Part shown: positions 8,262-17,392 of the stretch, piece after piece
Layout: each line of letters begins with the position of its first letter
How positions within the stretch are numbered: the first letter of the stretch is position 1
From: Sinorhizobium sp. B11
Lineage (GTDB): Bacteria > Pseudomonadota > Alphaproteobacteria > Rhizobiales > Rhizobiaceae
Length of the DNA stretch: 64,000 bases
Assembly: GCA_039725955.1 (NCBI GenBank)
Contig: CP091034.1
Location: 4,032,501 to 4,096,500 of the forward strand
Direction: 5' to 3'
The notes under the pieces: generated by a model
The model's input: the letters and a program-made list of their open reading frames with translations, nothing else
What the model was told of the DNA's origin: nothing
The model's database searches: none
Translations under genes and position numbers: made by a program

Positions 8262-9101
8262 ATGACCGCTATCGGACGAGCGATATGGTTCATCGAGAGC
8301 CATTTCGAAACCGAAATAAACCTCGACGAGATCGCAGAGGCAGCCGGATTATCGCGCTACCATCTGTCGCGCGTCTTCGGATTGGTGACGGGCCATTCGA
8401 TCAGCACCTATATCCGCGCACGGCGTCTCAGCGTTGCCGCGCTATCGCTCATCTCGGGCTCATCGAGCATTCTCGAGGTTGCCCTCGGCGCGGGCTACGG
8501 CTCGCACGAGGCTTTCACCCGTGCCTTCCGCGACCAGTTCGGCATGACGCCCGAGGCGGTGCGCCGACAGGGGCACATTCGCAATCTCGCATTGATGGAG
8601 CCCATCAGGATGAAAACCGCAACTCTCAACGATCTTGAACCGCCGCGTTTCGAAACCCTTCAGCCGATGCTTTTCGCCGGCCTCCAGGAAACCTATGCCT
8701 ATGGCGGCAATGCCGCGATCCCCTCGCTCTGGCAGAAATTCAACCAGCATTTCGGCCATATCCCCAACCAGAAGGGCAATGTCGCCTACGGGATCTGTAT
8801 CCATATCGACGGCGAGGCCGAGAAATTCCGCTATATGGCGGCGATCGAGGTCTCCGATGCCGACGATCTGCCTGAAGGCTTTGCAACACTGAAGCTGCCG
8901 GCCCAGCGCTACGCTGTCTTCTCCCACCGCGGTCATGTTTCCGGCATACCGGCCACGATGGACCTGATCTTCGGTAACTGGTGGCCGACGTCAGGCCTCG
9001 AACATGGCAGCATGCCCGACATGTTCGAACGCTACGATGAGCGTTTCGATCCCTATACGGGAATGGGGCTGACGGAAATCTGGTTGCCGATCAAGGAATA
9101 A
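8262..9101 (+). CDS. AraC-family regulator with C-terminal GyrI-like effector domain
   Basis: A 279-residue protein with an N-terminal AraC DNA-binding domain (about residues 1-105; FETEINLDEIAEAAGLSRYHLSRVFG, then ALGAGYGSHEAFTRAFRDQFGMTPEAVRR). A GyrI/Rob-type small-molecule-binding domain follows, from about residue 120 to the end. Start ATG at 8262 follows a GGGGAGAAG site, and an upstream in-frame extension lacks such a site. The arrangement resembles Rob and other multidrug or stress regulators. Its targets are unknown. Proximity to emrAB is suggestive but not proof. Confidence 0.87.
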   Translation: MTAIGRAIWFIESHFETEINLDEIAEAAGLSRYHLSRVFGLVTGHSISTYIRARRLSVAALSLISGSSSILEVALGAGYGSHEAFTRAFRDQFGMTPEAVRRQGHIRNLALMEPIRMKTATLNDLEPPRFETLQPMLFAGLQETYAYGGNAAIPSLWQKFNQHFGHIPNQKGNVAYGICIHIDGEAEKFRYMAAIEVSDADDLPEGFATLKLPAQRYAVFSHRGHVSGIPATMDLIFGNWWPTSGLEHGSMPDMFERYDERFDPYTGMGLTEIWLPIKE

Positions 9102-9195
9102 AAGCCCGACCGTTTTCGTATATCCCCTTGCGGTGCTTGCGCGACAGGTCCGCAACGATACATTGTCCGCGTCCATATGCGACGCAAGGGGAAAT

Positions 9196-9951
9196 ATGCC
9201 GATGCAGGATATCATGACGCTCATTCAGGACCCGGCTGCCTGGGTGGCGCTCGTCACGCTGGTTGTGATGGAAGTTGTTCTCGGGATCGACAACCTGATC
9301 TTCATCTCCATCCTCACCAACAAGCTACCGCCTGAGCATCGGGAAAGGGCTCGCAAGACCGGTATCGCCCTAGCCCTCATCATGCGTCTTGCCCTGCTTG
9401 GCACCGTCGCCTGGATCGTCCAGCTCACCGAACCGCTCTTCGAGCTCTTCGGCCATGGTTTCTCCTGGAAGGATCTCATCCTGATCGCCGGCGGTCTTTT
9501 CCTCGTCTGGAAGGCCACCAAGGAAATCCACCACAATGTCGATCCTGAGGATCAACAGGAGAATTTCATCGCAGGCGCGACAGGCACAAGCTTCGCTTCG
9601 GCGATCGGCCAGATCCTGCTGCTCGACCTCGTCTTCTCGGTGGACAGCATCATCACGGCCGTCGGCATGACCCCGCACCTGCCGATCATGATCGTCGCTG
9701 TCATCGCCGCCGTCACGGTCATGCTCGTCGCCGCAACGCCACTCGCCAATTTCATAGAGCGCAACCCAACGATCGTCATGCTGGCGCTCGCATTCCTCTT
9801 GATGATCGGTACGACCTTGATTGCAGACGGTATGGGTTTCCACGTGCCGAAGGGCTACGTCTACGCCGCCATGGCCTTCTCGGCCCTCGTCGAGGTGCTG
9901 AACATGTTCGCGAGAAACGCCCGCAAACGAAAGCGCGAAGGCGGCCACTAA
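9196..9951 (+). CDS. TerC-family integral membrane protein
   Basis: A 251-residue protein with about seven hydrophobic segments and two TerC signatures: MEVVLGIDNLIFISIL near residue 25 and LLDLVFSVDSIITAVGM near residue 140, each with a membrane-embedded Asp. The family is linked to manganese or other metal export and tellurite resistance. The ATG at 9196 has an AAGGGGAAAT site; an upstream in-frame start has none. The gene ends before a hairpin terminator that lies partly inside the opposing gene. The basic tail (ARKRKREGGH) is cytoplasmic by inference. Confidence 0.9.
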   Translation: MPMQDIMTLIQDPAAWVALVTLVVMEVVLGIDNLIFISILTNKLPPEHRERARKTGIALALIMRLALLGTVAWIVQLTEPLFELFGHGFSWKDLILIAGGLFLVWKATKEIHHNVDPEDQQENFIAGATGTSFASAIGQILLLDLVFSVDSIITAVGMTPHLPIMIVAVIAAVTVMLVAATPLANFIERNPTIVMLALAFLLMIGTTLIADGMGFHVPKGYVYAAMAFSALVEVLNMFARNARKRKREGGH

Positions 9952-9983
9952 GGTCGCCCCTCGGTTCAATCTTCGCTGAGCGG

Positions 9984-10014
9984 CTCCGCCTCACTGAGTG
10001 AGGCGGAGATTTTT
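9984..10014 (+). terminator. Intrinsic terminator of terC, overlapping the end of the opposing gene
   Basis: Perfect 10-bp stem (CTCCGCCTCA / TGAGGCGGAG, loop CTGAG) followed by ATTTTTC on the plus strand, 32 bases past the terC stop. It covers the last codons of the convergent vWA gene, which stops at 9991. Confidence 0.85.
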
Positions 10015-11376
10015 CTCAGCACCGGCGGCTTTGCTGAACAGGACCGACATCGCCTGCTTCATGTCGTCGCCGGGCTTCACTTCGAAGAACAGATCGTCGG
10101 AAGCACATTGCTTGAGCTTCGGGCCGATCTGCGTGCCGAAAGTCGGATTAATCGCCCGGTTCCAGATCGGATCCGTCGGGATCGGAAGATAGGTTGTGTA
10201 GAGGATCGCGAGCTTGATGTTCCGGCTTTTCAGCTGCGAACAATACTTCAGGTCGATCGGTTCGAGACAGCGGTCGGCATCGGCCCATCCGAGGTAACCA
10301 GTGCAGCCTGATGGTTTGCGGCTGTCGCCCAGGCCGTCGGTCACGAAGAAAATGACAGTCTGACGATCGCTGGTACTGGTGCCGGTGCCGCCATTTCCCT
10401 TGATCTCGTTGCCCATATTGGTCAGCGCCGTATCGAAGCTCGTCAGCGCATCCTCGTTATAACCATGATGGTCGGTCGTCATCAGCGTCACCTGCCCAAC
10501 CGCATTGGCGATACTTGCCATGTCGATGGTCGGTGCCGAAACCTTCATGATGCCATATCCCGGTTCCTTTGCCGCCTTGCCGAAGCTGTAGGCGGCAACG
10601 CGAAACTGGTCCGGTGAGGTGCGCAGACTGGTGACGTCATCCATGAGCGCCTTGGCAGCCTGCGCCACGACGTCGATGCGCAGTGTCACGTCATTCTGGC
10701 GGGCAATATAGAAATTGCTTCCCTTGTCATCATGCACGACACCATCGCTGCCAGTCCAGGACATGTGACAGGCAAAAGCGCAATTGCGGCCGGCCGCATC
10801 CTGAGCATTGGCCGAGACGGCGACAAGCTTGTCGATATCCCCTTGCGTGGCACCAATGCCCATCGACGGCGTATTGTCGAGCAGCATGTAGAAGTCGGTA
10901 TAAACGCGGCTCTCTGTGCCATAGATCGCTGTTGCCACACCGGTAACCGTCATCGTGTCCTGACCGAGAACCCGCATGAAGGTCGTCGGAACCTGTGCCG
11001 TGAAGGTTACCTTGGAGCTAATATCGCCACCCGACTTGATAACCTTGACGTCAACGTCGAGCGAAGCCGCGCCGAGATGCACGTCGCGCTGCGATAGGAA
11101 GAGCGTCTTGCCGTCAGCATCGCCGACAGTGACTTCGCCGTCCTGCTTCATCTGCTGGGCCGCAAGCAGGGCCGGCGATTTTGCCGCTATCGCGCCGAGC
11201 GCTGCCGCATCCGCAGCACCCATCAGATCCGAGTGAATTTCGAGAGCACTGCCATAATCGACTGCAATGCCGGCAGCACCAAGCAGCGGGACGATCGCCA
11301 GGGCCGTCAGGACACCGAAATTACCATAGCGATCCGCGAGGAGACGCATCAAGGAAACACGCATAATATGACTCAT
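9991..11376 (-). CDS. TadG-like protein with von Willebrand factor A domain
   Basis: A 461-residue protein with an N-terminal TadE/TadG-like anchor (YGNFGVLTALAIVPLLGAAGIAVDYGSAL). It has a central vWA domain whose metal site reads DNTPSMG, a D-x-T-x-S variant of the usual DxSxS, and later FFVTDGLGD. TadG-type proteins sit in the cell envelope and are associated with Flp/Tad pili, but no other tad gene is nearby, so this is an orphan. The start is uncertain: an internal ATG at 11364 is also possible and neither has a clear ribosome site. The 276 bases between this gene and gltX hold no recognisable gene. Confidence 0.82.
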   Translation of the reverse strand: MSHIMRVSLMRLLADRYGNFGVLTALAIVPLLGAAGIAVDYGSALEIHSDLMGAADAAALGAIAAKSPALLAAQQMKQDGEVTVGDADGKTLFLSQRDVHLGAASLDVDVKVIKSGGDISSKVTFTAQVPTTFMRVLGQDTMTVTGVATAIYGTESRVYTDFYMLLDNTPSMGIGATQGDIDKLVAVSANAQDAAGRNCAFACHMSWTGSDGVVHDDKGSNFYIARQNDVTLRIDVVAQAAKALMDDVTSLRTSPDQFRVAAYSFGKAAKEPGYGIMKVSAPTIDMASIANAVGQVTLMTTDHHGYNEDALTSFDTALTNMGNEIKGNGGTGTSTSDRQTVIFFVTDGLGDSRKPSGCTGYLGWADADRCLEPIDLKYCSQLKSRNIKLAILYTTYLPIPTDPIWNRAINPTFGTQIGPKLKQCASDDLFFEVKPGDDMKQAMSVLFSKAAGAEKNLRLTQ

Positions 11377-11652
11377 AAAAACAATGGATTGTTCAATGCC
11401 TGAAGTAATGCACGGGAGAGCTTAATATATTGCCCAACGGCCTCGCGCGGGCGGGTCGGCAGAAGCCCGCCAAAAGCGGTTTTTCTTGACGTTCCCCTTT
11501 GAATATGGCCTAAGCGCAGCCATACGGATAATCGGCGGAATATGCGGGCAGATGCCCTTCTCCAGCCGGCTTCCGAAAGATATCTGCGTTCTCCAGGCCG
11601 ACGTCGCTTTCCTTGAAAAGCCGCTCGGCATTCATTGACGGGCACATAAAAA

Positions 11653-13107
11653 ATGACAGCTTCCGGCGTCCGCGTCCGCATCGCTCCCTCGCCGACCGGC
11701 GAGCCGCATGTCGGCACCGCTTACATCGCTCTCTTCAACTACCTCTTTGCCAAGAAGCATGGCGGCGAGTTCATCCTGCGCATCGAGGATACAGATGCGA
11801 CGCGCTCGACACCTGAATTCGAGACGAAAGTGCTGGATGCGCTGAAGTGGTGCGGGCTGGAATGGAAGGAAGGTCCCGATATCGGCGGCCCATACGGCCC
11901 TTATCGCCAGTCCGACCGCAAGGACATGTATCAGCCCTACGCCCAGGAACTGCTGGACAAGGGCCATGCCTTCCGCTGTTTCTGCACGCCCGAGCGGCTG
12001 GAGCAGATGCGCGAAGGCCAGCGTGCCGCCGGCAAGCCGCCAAAGTATGATGGTCTTTGCCTGACGCTGAAGGCCGAGGAAGTCACTTCGCGCATGGCCG
12101 CCGGCGAAACCACCGTCATCCGCATGAAGATCCCGACCGAAGGCTCATGCGACTTCACCGACGGCGTCTATGGCGACGTGTCGATCCCATGGGATTCCGT
12201 CGACATGCAGGTCCTCATCAAGGCCGACGGCATGCCGACCTATCATATGGCAAACGTCATCGACGATCATCTGATGAAGATCACCCATGTCGCGCGCGGC
12301 GAAGAGTGGCTGGCCTCCGTGCCGAAGCACATCCTGCTCTATCGCTACTTCGGCTGGGACCAGCCGGTGTTCATGCATCTGTCGTTGATGCGCAACGCCG
12401 ACAAGTCGAAGCTATCCAAGCGCAAGAACCCGACCTCGATCTCCTATTATTCCGCGCTCGGCTATATCCCCGAAGCGCTGATGAACTTCCTCGGCCTGTT
12501 CTTCATCCAGATCTCCGAAGGCGAAGAATTGCTGACCATGGACGAGCTCTCCGAAAAGTTCGACCCGGAGAACCTGTCCAAGGCCGGCGCGATCTTCGAC
12601 ATCCAGAAGCTCGACTGGCTGAATGGCCGCTGGATCCGCGAAAAGCTCTCGGAAGAGGACTTCCGCGCCCGTGTCCTCACCTGGGCGATGGAAAACGATC
12701 GTCTGATGGCTGGCCTGCGCCTGTCGCAGACGCGCATTTCCAAGCTCGGCGAACTGCCCGATCTCGCAGGCTTCCTGCTGAAGTCCGACCTCGGCCTGCA
12801 GCCGTCGGATTTCGCCAGGATCAAGTCGCCGCCGGAAGAGATCCTGGAAATCCTCAACACCGTTCAGCCGGATCTCGAAAAGATCCTGGAATGGAACGTC
12901 GAGACGATCGAAGCTGAACTGCGCGCCATCGCCGACCGCATGGGCAAGAAGCTGAAAGTCGTCGTCGCTCCGCTCTTCGTTGCCGTTTCCGGCTCGTCGC
13001 GCTCGCTGCCGCTTTTCGATTCCATGGCGATCCTCGGTCGCTCCGTCGTGCGTCAGCGCCTGAAGCTTGCCTCGCAGGCAGTCGCCGCCCTCGTCGGCTC
13101 GAAGTAA
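11653..13107 (+). CDS. gltX: Glutamyl-tRNA synthetase
   Basis: Charges tRNA-Glu, and probably also tRNA-Gln for later amidation, as rhizobia have such a pathway. It is a 484-residue class I synthetase. The HIGH-type motif is HVGT at residues 19-22 within APSPTGEPHVGTAYIALFN, and the KMSKS-type motif is KLSKR near residue 255. Length is normal. It is followed 22 bases later by lysS on the same strand. Rhizobia often carry two gltX copies, so this could be either one. A TTGACG element near 11490 might belong to its promoter, but no good -10 box is evident. Confidence 0.95.
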   Translation: MTASGVRVRIAPSPTGEPHVGTAYIALFNYLFAKKHGGEFILRIEDTDATRSTPEFETKVLDALKWCGLEWKEGPDIGGPYGPYRQSDRKDMYQPYAQELLDKGHAFRCFCTPERLEQMREGQRAAGKPPKYDGLCLTLKAEEVTSRMAAGETTVIRMKIPTEGSCDFTDGVYGDVSIPWDSVDMQVLIKADGMPTYHMANVIDDHLMKITHVARGEEWLASVPKHILLYRYFGWDQPVFMHLSLMRNADKSKLSKRKNPTSISYYSALGYIPEALMNFLGLFFIQISEGEELLTMDELSEKFDPENLSKAGAIFDIQKLDWLNGRWIREKLSEEDFRARVLTWAMENDRLMAGLRLSQTRISKLGELPDLAGFLLKSDLGLQPSDFARIKSPPEEILEILNTVQPDLEKILEWNVETIEAELRAIADRMGKKLKVVVAPLFVAVSGSSRSLPLFDSMAILGRSVVRQRLKLASQAVAALVGSK

Positions 13108-13129
13108 GAACAGTCAGAGGATCCAGACA

Positions 13130-14626
13130 ATGGCTGACAACAAGACCGAAAACACCCTTTCCTCCGACGCAACGGAAGTGCGCGCCCAGAAGCTGAAGCT
13201 GCTGCGCGAGCAGATCGGCGACGTCTATCCGGCGCATTTCCACCGCACGCTGACCAATGCCGAGCTGGCCGCGAAATACGAGAACCTGGAACCCGACGTC
13301 GAGACACAGGATGTCGTGACGGTCGCCGGCCGCGTCTACTCGTCGCGCAACTCCGGCATGTTCATGGACATCCACGATGCCGGCGGCAAGATCCAGATTT
13401 TCAGTCACAAGGACACGACCCCGGAAGAAGCCCGTGCGCTGCTGCCGATGATCGACATCGGCGATATTATCGGCGTCACCGGCATCGTGCGTCGCACCAA
13501 GCGCGGCGAGCTGACGATCAACGCGCAGAAGATCGAGATGCTCACCAAGTCGCTGCTGCCCATGCCCGAGAAGTGGCACGGCCTCTCCGACATCGAGCTG
13601 CGCTACCGCAAGCGCCATCTCGACATCATGACCAACGAGGAATCGAAGCTGCGTTTCCAGCAGCGTTCGAAGATACTTTCGGGAATTCGTCGTTTCATGG
13701 AAGACGACGGTTTCATGGAAGTCGAAACGCCGATGCTGCATTCGGTCTACGGCGGCGCCACCGCCGAGCCGTTCAAGACGCATCACAACACGCTGAAGCT
13801 CGACATGTACCTGCGCATCGCGCCGGAACTGTTCCTGAAGCGCACGCTGGTCTCCGGCCTCACCGACAAGGTCTTCGAGATCAACCGCAATTTCCGCAAC
13901 GAAGGCGTCTCCACCCGGCACAATCCGGAATTCACCATGATGGAGTGCTACTGGGCCTATGCCGACTACGAGGACATCATGGACCTCGTCGAGCGGCTGT
14001 TCGAGAGCCTGGCGCTCTCCATCCACGGCACGACGGAATTCCCCTTCGGCGACAAGACCATGTCCTTCAAGGGCCCGTTCAAGCGCGTTCCGATGCCCGA
14101 CGCCGTCAAGGAAGTGACCGGTATCGATTTCCTGGCGATGAAGACCGACGAAGAAGCCCGCGCCGCCGCCAAGGCAGCCGGCTTCGCGGTCGAGAAGGAC
14201 TGGACCTGGGGCGAATGCCTTGCCTTCATCTTCGAAGAAAAGGTTGAGCAGACGCTGATCCAGCCCTCGCACGTCACCCACTTCCCGAAGGACATTTCGC
14301 CCTTCGCCAAGGAAGTGCCGGGCGAGCCGCGCCTCGTCGAGCGCTTCGAGACCTATTGCAACGCCTGGGAACTCGGCAACGCCTTCTCCGAGCTCAACGA
14401 TCCGGAAGAGCAGCGCCGCCGCATGGTGGAACAGCTCGAGCAGGCCCATGCCCGTGGCGAGAAGGAAAAGCAGCTCGACGAGGAATTCCTCGATGCGATT
14501 GACCAGGGCATGCCGCCCGCCGGCGGTCTCGGCATCGGCGTCGATCGCCTGATCATGCTCCTCACCAACGCGCCGTCTATCCGCGACGTCATCCTGTTCC
14601 CGGCCCGCCGCGCCAAGGCTGACTGA
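13130..14626 (+). CDS. lysS: Lysyl-tRNA synthetase, class II
   Basis: A 498-residue class II synthetase with an N-terminal OB-fold anticodon-binding domain (about residues 60-160; VVTVAGRVYSSRNSGMFMDIHDAGGKIQIF). The catalytic domain has motif 2 (FRNEGVSTRHNPEFTMMECYWAY) and motif 3 (GLGIGVDRLIMLLT). The ATG at 13130 was chosen because it begins the conserved N-terminus just after gltX; an in-frame upstream extension would overlap gltX. It ends 21 bases before a strong terminator and so closes the gltX-lysS unit. Confidence 0.95.
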   Translation: MADNKTENTLSSDATEVRAQKLKLLREQIGDVYPAHFHRTLTNAELAAKYENLEPDVETQDVVTVAGRVYSSRNSGMFMDIHDAGGKIQIFSHKDTTPEEARALLPMIDIGDIIGVTGIVRRTKRGELTINAQKIEMLTKSLLPMPEKWHGLSDIELRYRKRHLDIMTNEESKLRFQQRSKILSGIRRFMEDDGFMEVETPMLHSVYGGATAEPFKTHHNTLKLDMYLRIAPELFLKRTLVSGLTDKVFEINRNFRNEGVSTRHNPEFTMMECYWAYADYEDIMDLVERLFESLALSIHGTTEFPFGDKTMSFKGPFKRVPMPDAVKEVTGIDFLAMKTDEEARAAAKAAGFAVEKDWTWGECLAFIFEEKVEQTLIQPSHVTHFPKDISPFAKEVPGEPRLVERFETYCNAWELGNAFSELNDPEEQRRRMVEQLEQAHARGEKEKQLDEEFLDAIDQGMPPAGGLGIGVDRLIMLLTNAPSIRDVILFPARRAKAD

Positions 14627-14647
14627 GAAACGAATTGCCTGAACGTC

Positions 14648-14686
14648 AAAACGGAGCGTCCTTTCGGGCGCTCCGTTTTGCTTTTT
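14648..14686 (+). terminator. Intrinsic terminator of gltX-lysS
   Basis: Stem with arms AAAACGGAGCG and CGCTCCGTTTT, then GCTTTTTCC, beginning 21 bases past the lysS stop. The A/T-symmetric arms may also serve the opposite-strand direction weakly. Confidence 0.88.
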
Positions 14687-14702
14687 CCTGAAACATTCCG
14701 CC

Positions 14703-15455
14703 TCAGATCATGTAGCCGCCGGCGACCTCGATCGTCTGCGCATTGATCCAGGCGCCATCCTCGGATGCGAGCATGGCGATCACCCGGCCGACATCGTCGG
14801 ATTCTCCGACACGGCCGAGTGCCGTCTGCGAGGCAAGCAGCGCCGCAAATTCCGGGTTTTTGTCCAGCGCGGCATCAGCCAGATTGGTGCGAATAGCGCC
14901 CGGCGAGACCGCATTGGCGCGGATCCTGCGGTTGCCGAACTCCTTCGCCTGATACCGCGTCAAGGTCTCAAGCCCAGATTTGAGAGCGGCATACGGCGCC
15001 ACACCGGCCGTTGCGACACGCACCGAGGCGCTCGTCACATTGAGGATCACACCACCATCCACCATCAGCGGCAACAGCGCCTGCGTCAGGAAAAACGGGC
15101 CCTTCAGGTGCACGTTCATCAGCGCGTCGAACTGCTCGGCCGTCACCGTCTCTATCAGATTGAACATGCCGAACCCGGCATTGTTGACGAGGCAATCGAA
15201 ATCACTGCGCCCCCAATAGGTGGAAAGCAGTCGCTTGACCTCCTCCACGAAGGACGGAAAGCTTGCGGCATCGCCGACATCCAAAGCCAGCGCGACTGCC
15301 TGGCCGCCCGCCGCCTTGATCTCGGCCACAGCCTCATCGGCGCCGGGCTTGTGGCTGTTGTAGGTCAGGATGACCCCCATGCCGCGCCGCGCGCATTCCT
15401 GAGCCGCCGATTGACCGATGCCCCGGCTGCCACCGGTAATGATTGCGATTTTCAT
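14703..15455 (-). CDS. Short-chain dehydrogenase/reductase
   Basis: A 250-residue classical SDR. The NAD(P)-binding loop is ITGGSRGIGQSAA at the N-terminus, followed by NNAGFG near residue 90 and the catalytic Ser and Tyr-x3-Lys as NVTSAS and YAALKSG. It ends with the usual C-terminal PGAIRTNL and GGYMI stretches. The ATG has an AAGGAGAC site. It is divergent from an AraC-type regulator (132 bases between the starts), a frequent pairing in which the regulator controls the oxidoreductase. The substrate is unknown. Confidence 0.9.
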   Translation of the reverse strand: MKIAIITGGSRGIGQSAAQECARRGMGVILTYNSHKPGADEAVAEIKAAGGQAVALALDVGDAASFPSFVEEVKRLLSTYWGRSDFDCLVNNAGFGMFNLIETVTAEQFDALMNVHLKGPFFLTQALLPLMVDGGVILNVTSASVRVATAGVAPYAALKSGLETLTRYQAKEFGNRRIRANAVSPGAIRTNLADAALDKNPEFAALLASQTALGRVGESDDVGRVIAMLASEDGAWINAQTIEVAGGYMI

Positions 15456-15587
15456 CTATGTCTCCTTGCTTTCGATGGCCGGAAGCTAGGTGAAACAGTA
15501 GGATGTTACTCCGCCGGAAACTGCCTCGTTCTTGCCTATTCCTGCTTTTGTCTTGCGCGCAATGACGAGCTAGGTCAGGATTCCCCC

Positions 15588-16478
15588 ATGCAGACAATGC
15601 TCGAAGAGATGCGCCGCCTGACGGCTCGCGCCGAAAACCGCCCGACGGAAACCGGCATACCTGGCATATTGATGGTCAAGGGAGAGATCCCTGAGCACAG
15701 GCTCGGGGCGATCTATGAGCCGATGGTCAACCTGATCGTGGATGGCAGCAAGACGCTCACCATCGCCGGCCAGGACTATTATTACGACCCCACCACCTAT
15801 TTTGTCATCTCGGTGGATATGCCCGCAACTGGCAAAGTGCAGCAAGCCGGTCTCGACAGGCCCTATGTCGGTGTCAGTCTGTCGCTTGATCCGGCAAGGG
15901 TGGCCGCCCTTCTCATCGACCTCCCGCCACAGACCTATCAGGAGGGGCAAGGCGGCGGTTATTCCGTCTGCCGCATGACGCCGGAACTTCTCAGTGCCTG
16001 GCTGAGAATGCTGCAGCTCATGGAGCGGCCGCAGGATATCCCGGCCCTTGCGCCTGCCTATGAACGCGAAATCCTCTATCGCGTGCTGCAGGGGCCACAA
16101 GGCTGGATATTACGTGATATTGCGGCACCCGACAGCGCACTGTCGCGGATAAGACTCGCCATCCGCTGGGTACGCGATCACTACGCAGAGGCGGTCGAGG
16201 TCGAAAAGCTTGCCGGCCTCGCCTCGATGAGCGTGTCCGCCTTTCATCGCCATTTCAAGGCAGTGACGGCGATGAGCCCGATCCAGTTCCAGAAACGCAT
16301 CCGATTGCTGCAGGCTCGCCAGCTTCTGATTGGCCAATCCGGAAATGCATCCTCGGTCGCCTACACCGTGGGCTATGAAAGCGCCTCGCAATTCAGCAGG
16401 GAATACGCACGCTTCTTCGGCCAGCCGCCGGCGCGCGATGCCTCACTGATAAGGGAAAATATCAAGCCTGCTGCCTGA
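15588..16478 (+). CDS. AraC-family transcriptional regulator with AraC_N domain
   Basis: A 296-residue regulator. The N-terminal AraC_N-type cupin domain spans about residues 20-170 (PGILMVKGEIPEHRLGAIYEPMVNLIVDGSKTLTI). The C-terminal double helix-turn-helix is at about residues 185-285 (VEVEKLAGLASMSVSAFHRHFKAVTAMSPIQFQKRIRL, then SVAYTVGYESASQFSREYARFFG). I placed the start at the ATG after GGTCAGGA, because the longer in-frame reading runs antisense through the divergent SDR. It probably controls that SDR gene; the inducer is unknown. Confidence 0.87.
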   Translation: MQTMLEEMRRLTARAENRPTETGIPGILMVKGEIPEHRLGAIYEPMVNLIVDGSKTLTIAGQDYYYDPTTYFVISVDMPATGKVQQAGLDRPYVGVSLSLDPARVAALLIDLPPQTYQEGQGGGYSVCRMTPELLSAWLRMLQLMERPQDIPALAPAYEREILYRVLQGPQGWILRDIAAPDSALSRIRLAIRWVRDHYAEAVEVEKLAGLASMSVSAFHRHFKAVTAMSPIQFQKRIRLLQARQLLIGQSGNASSVAYTVGYESASQFSREYARFFGQPPARDASLIRENIKPAA

Positions 16479-16490
16479 TCGTTTTCGGAA

Positions 16491-17213
16491 CTAGTGGCCG
16501 CTCTTGACGGGCGGCTCCTCTGCGGGAGCGTCTCCCGCCGGAGTGGCTGCATCCTTGGCAGCCTGCTCTTGGGCAGACGGTTCCTCAGCCTCCTTGGGCG
16601 CAGCGCCCTTTTCCGGCTTGCTCTCTTTCTTGGTGGAGGCGACGGCCACTGGATCGATGCAATCGGCCGGGTCCTTGAGGCTCGCATTCAGCGTTGCGAT
16701 CCGATCGTCCGGCAACTCGATGCGTTCGCCGTAGAAGAGGCCCTGTTCACTCGCCTTGCCGTCGTAATAACGGGCCGTATAGGGCTTGTCGTCGAGACCT
16801 TCGACCATCTTGTCGGGATGCGCAATATAGACCACGTCGGCGCCGATCGCCCGTCCGCGAATGTCCGAGCGCAGGGTCGGACCGTTCTCGTCGAGGACGA
16901 CGACCTGCACCAGATCGGGCTTTTGCGCTTCATAGACGGCCTGGGCGACGCGCAACGCCGTCTTGACGCGCGTCATGCCGTCGACAGGTTCGGTCTTGAT
17001 GTATTTGCGGACCCAGACATGATCCTGCTTCTTGATCGTCACGAGATTAACGTCGGTGCAGGCCACGCCATCAGCGGCTTCCTCGTCACCCAGCAGCCTG
17101 TCTTTGCCGACATAGACCGCAGCACCGCCGGAAACGCCCGCTAACAGGGCGCTACCACCGATGATCAAAGCCAATTTCCGGGAAGGCCGGAATATGCGCA
17201 GTAAGGCCTTCAC
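16491..17213 (-). CDS. Hypothetical membrane-anchored protein with charged C-terminal tail
   Basis: A 240-residue protein from a GTG start eight bases after GGAG; a longer TTG reading is less likely. One hydrophobic segment near residues 14-37 (LALIIGGSALLAGVSGGAAVYVG) is followed by a soluble domain of about 140 residues with a conserved-looking TDVNLVTIKKQDHVWVRKYIKTEPVDGMTRVKTALRVAQAVYE. The tail from about residue 190 is low-complexity, rich in Ala, Glu, Lys and Pro. I do not recognise the family. It is convergent with the AraC-type gene and divergent from the LysR gene. The periplasmic location is inferred from the signal anchor. Confidence 0.7.
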   Translation of the reverse strand: MKALLRIFRPSRKLALIIGGSALLAGVSGGAAVYVGKDRLLGDEEAADGVACTDVNLVTIKKQDHVWVRKYIKTEPVDGMTRVKTALRVAQAVYEAQKPDLVQVVVLDENGPTLRSDIRGRAIGADVVYIAHPDKMVEGLDDKPYTARYYDGKASEQGLFYGERIELPDDRIATLNASLKDPADCIDPVAVASTKKESKPEKGAAPKEAEEPSAQEQAAKDAATPAGDAPAEEPPVKSGH

Positions 17214-17392
17214 GCCAACTGCTCCGCCATCTGAAAACTCCAACGCAATACAAGTGACTGTTAAGCTAGGGAAATGACGTTTCCGAATGTTTAAGTGGGC
17301 CTTCTGACTTTGTCTCGAAGTGGCAAAATACCAAAAAAGGTCCAGCTGCTCCTGCGCTTGCCAGAGCGCTCACGCACATGCTCTAAAACGCC

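Noticed and set aside
11373..11717. A 114-codon minus-strand reading frame before gltX
   Set aside because: It overlaps the gltX start, is low in complexity and has no ribosome site.
12854..14449. A long minus-strand reading frame (531 codons) opposite lysS
   Set aside because: Antisense artefact of a GC-rich gene; rich in Arg, His and Gly without any domain, and lysS is certain.
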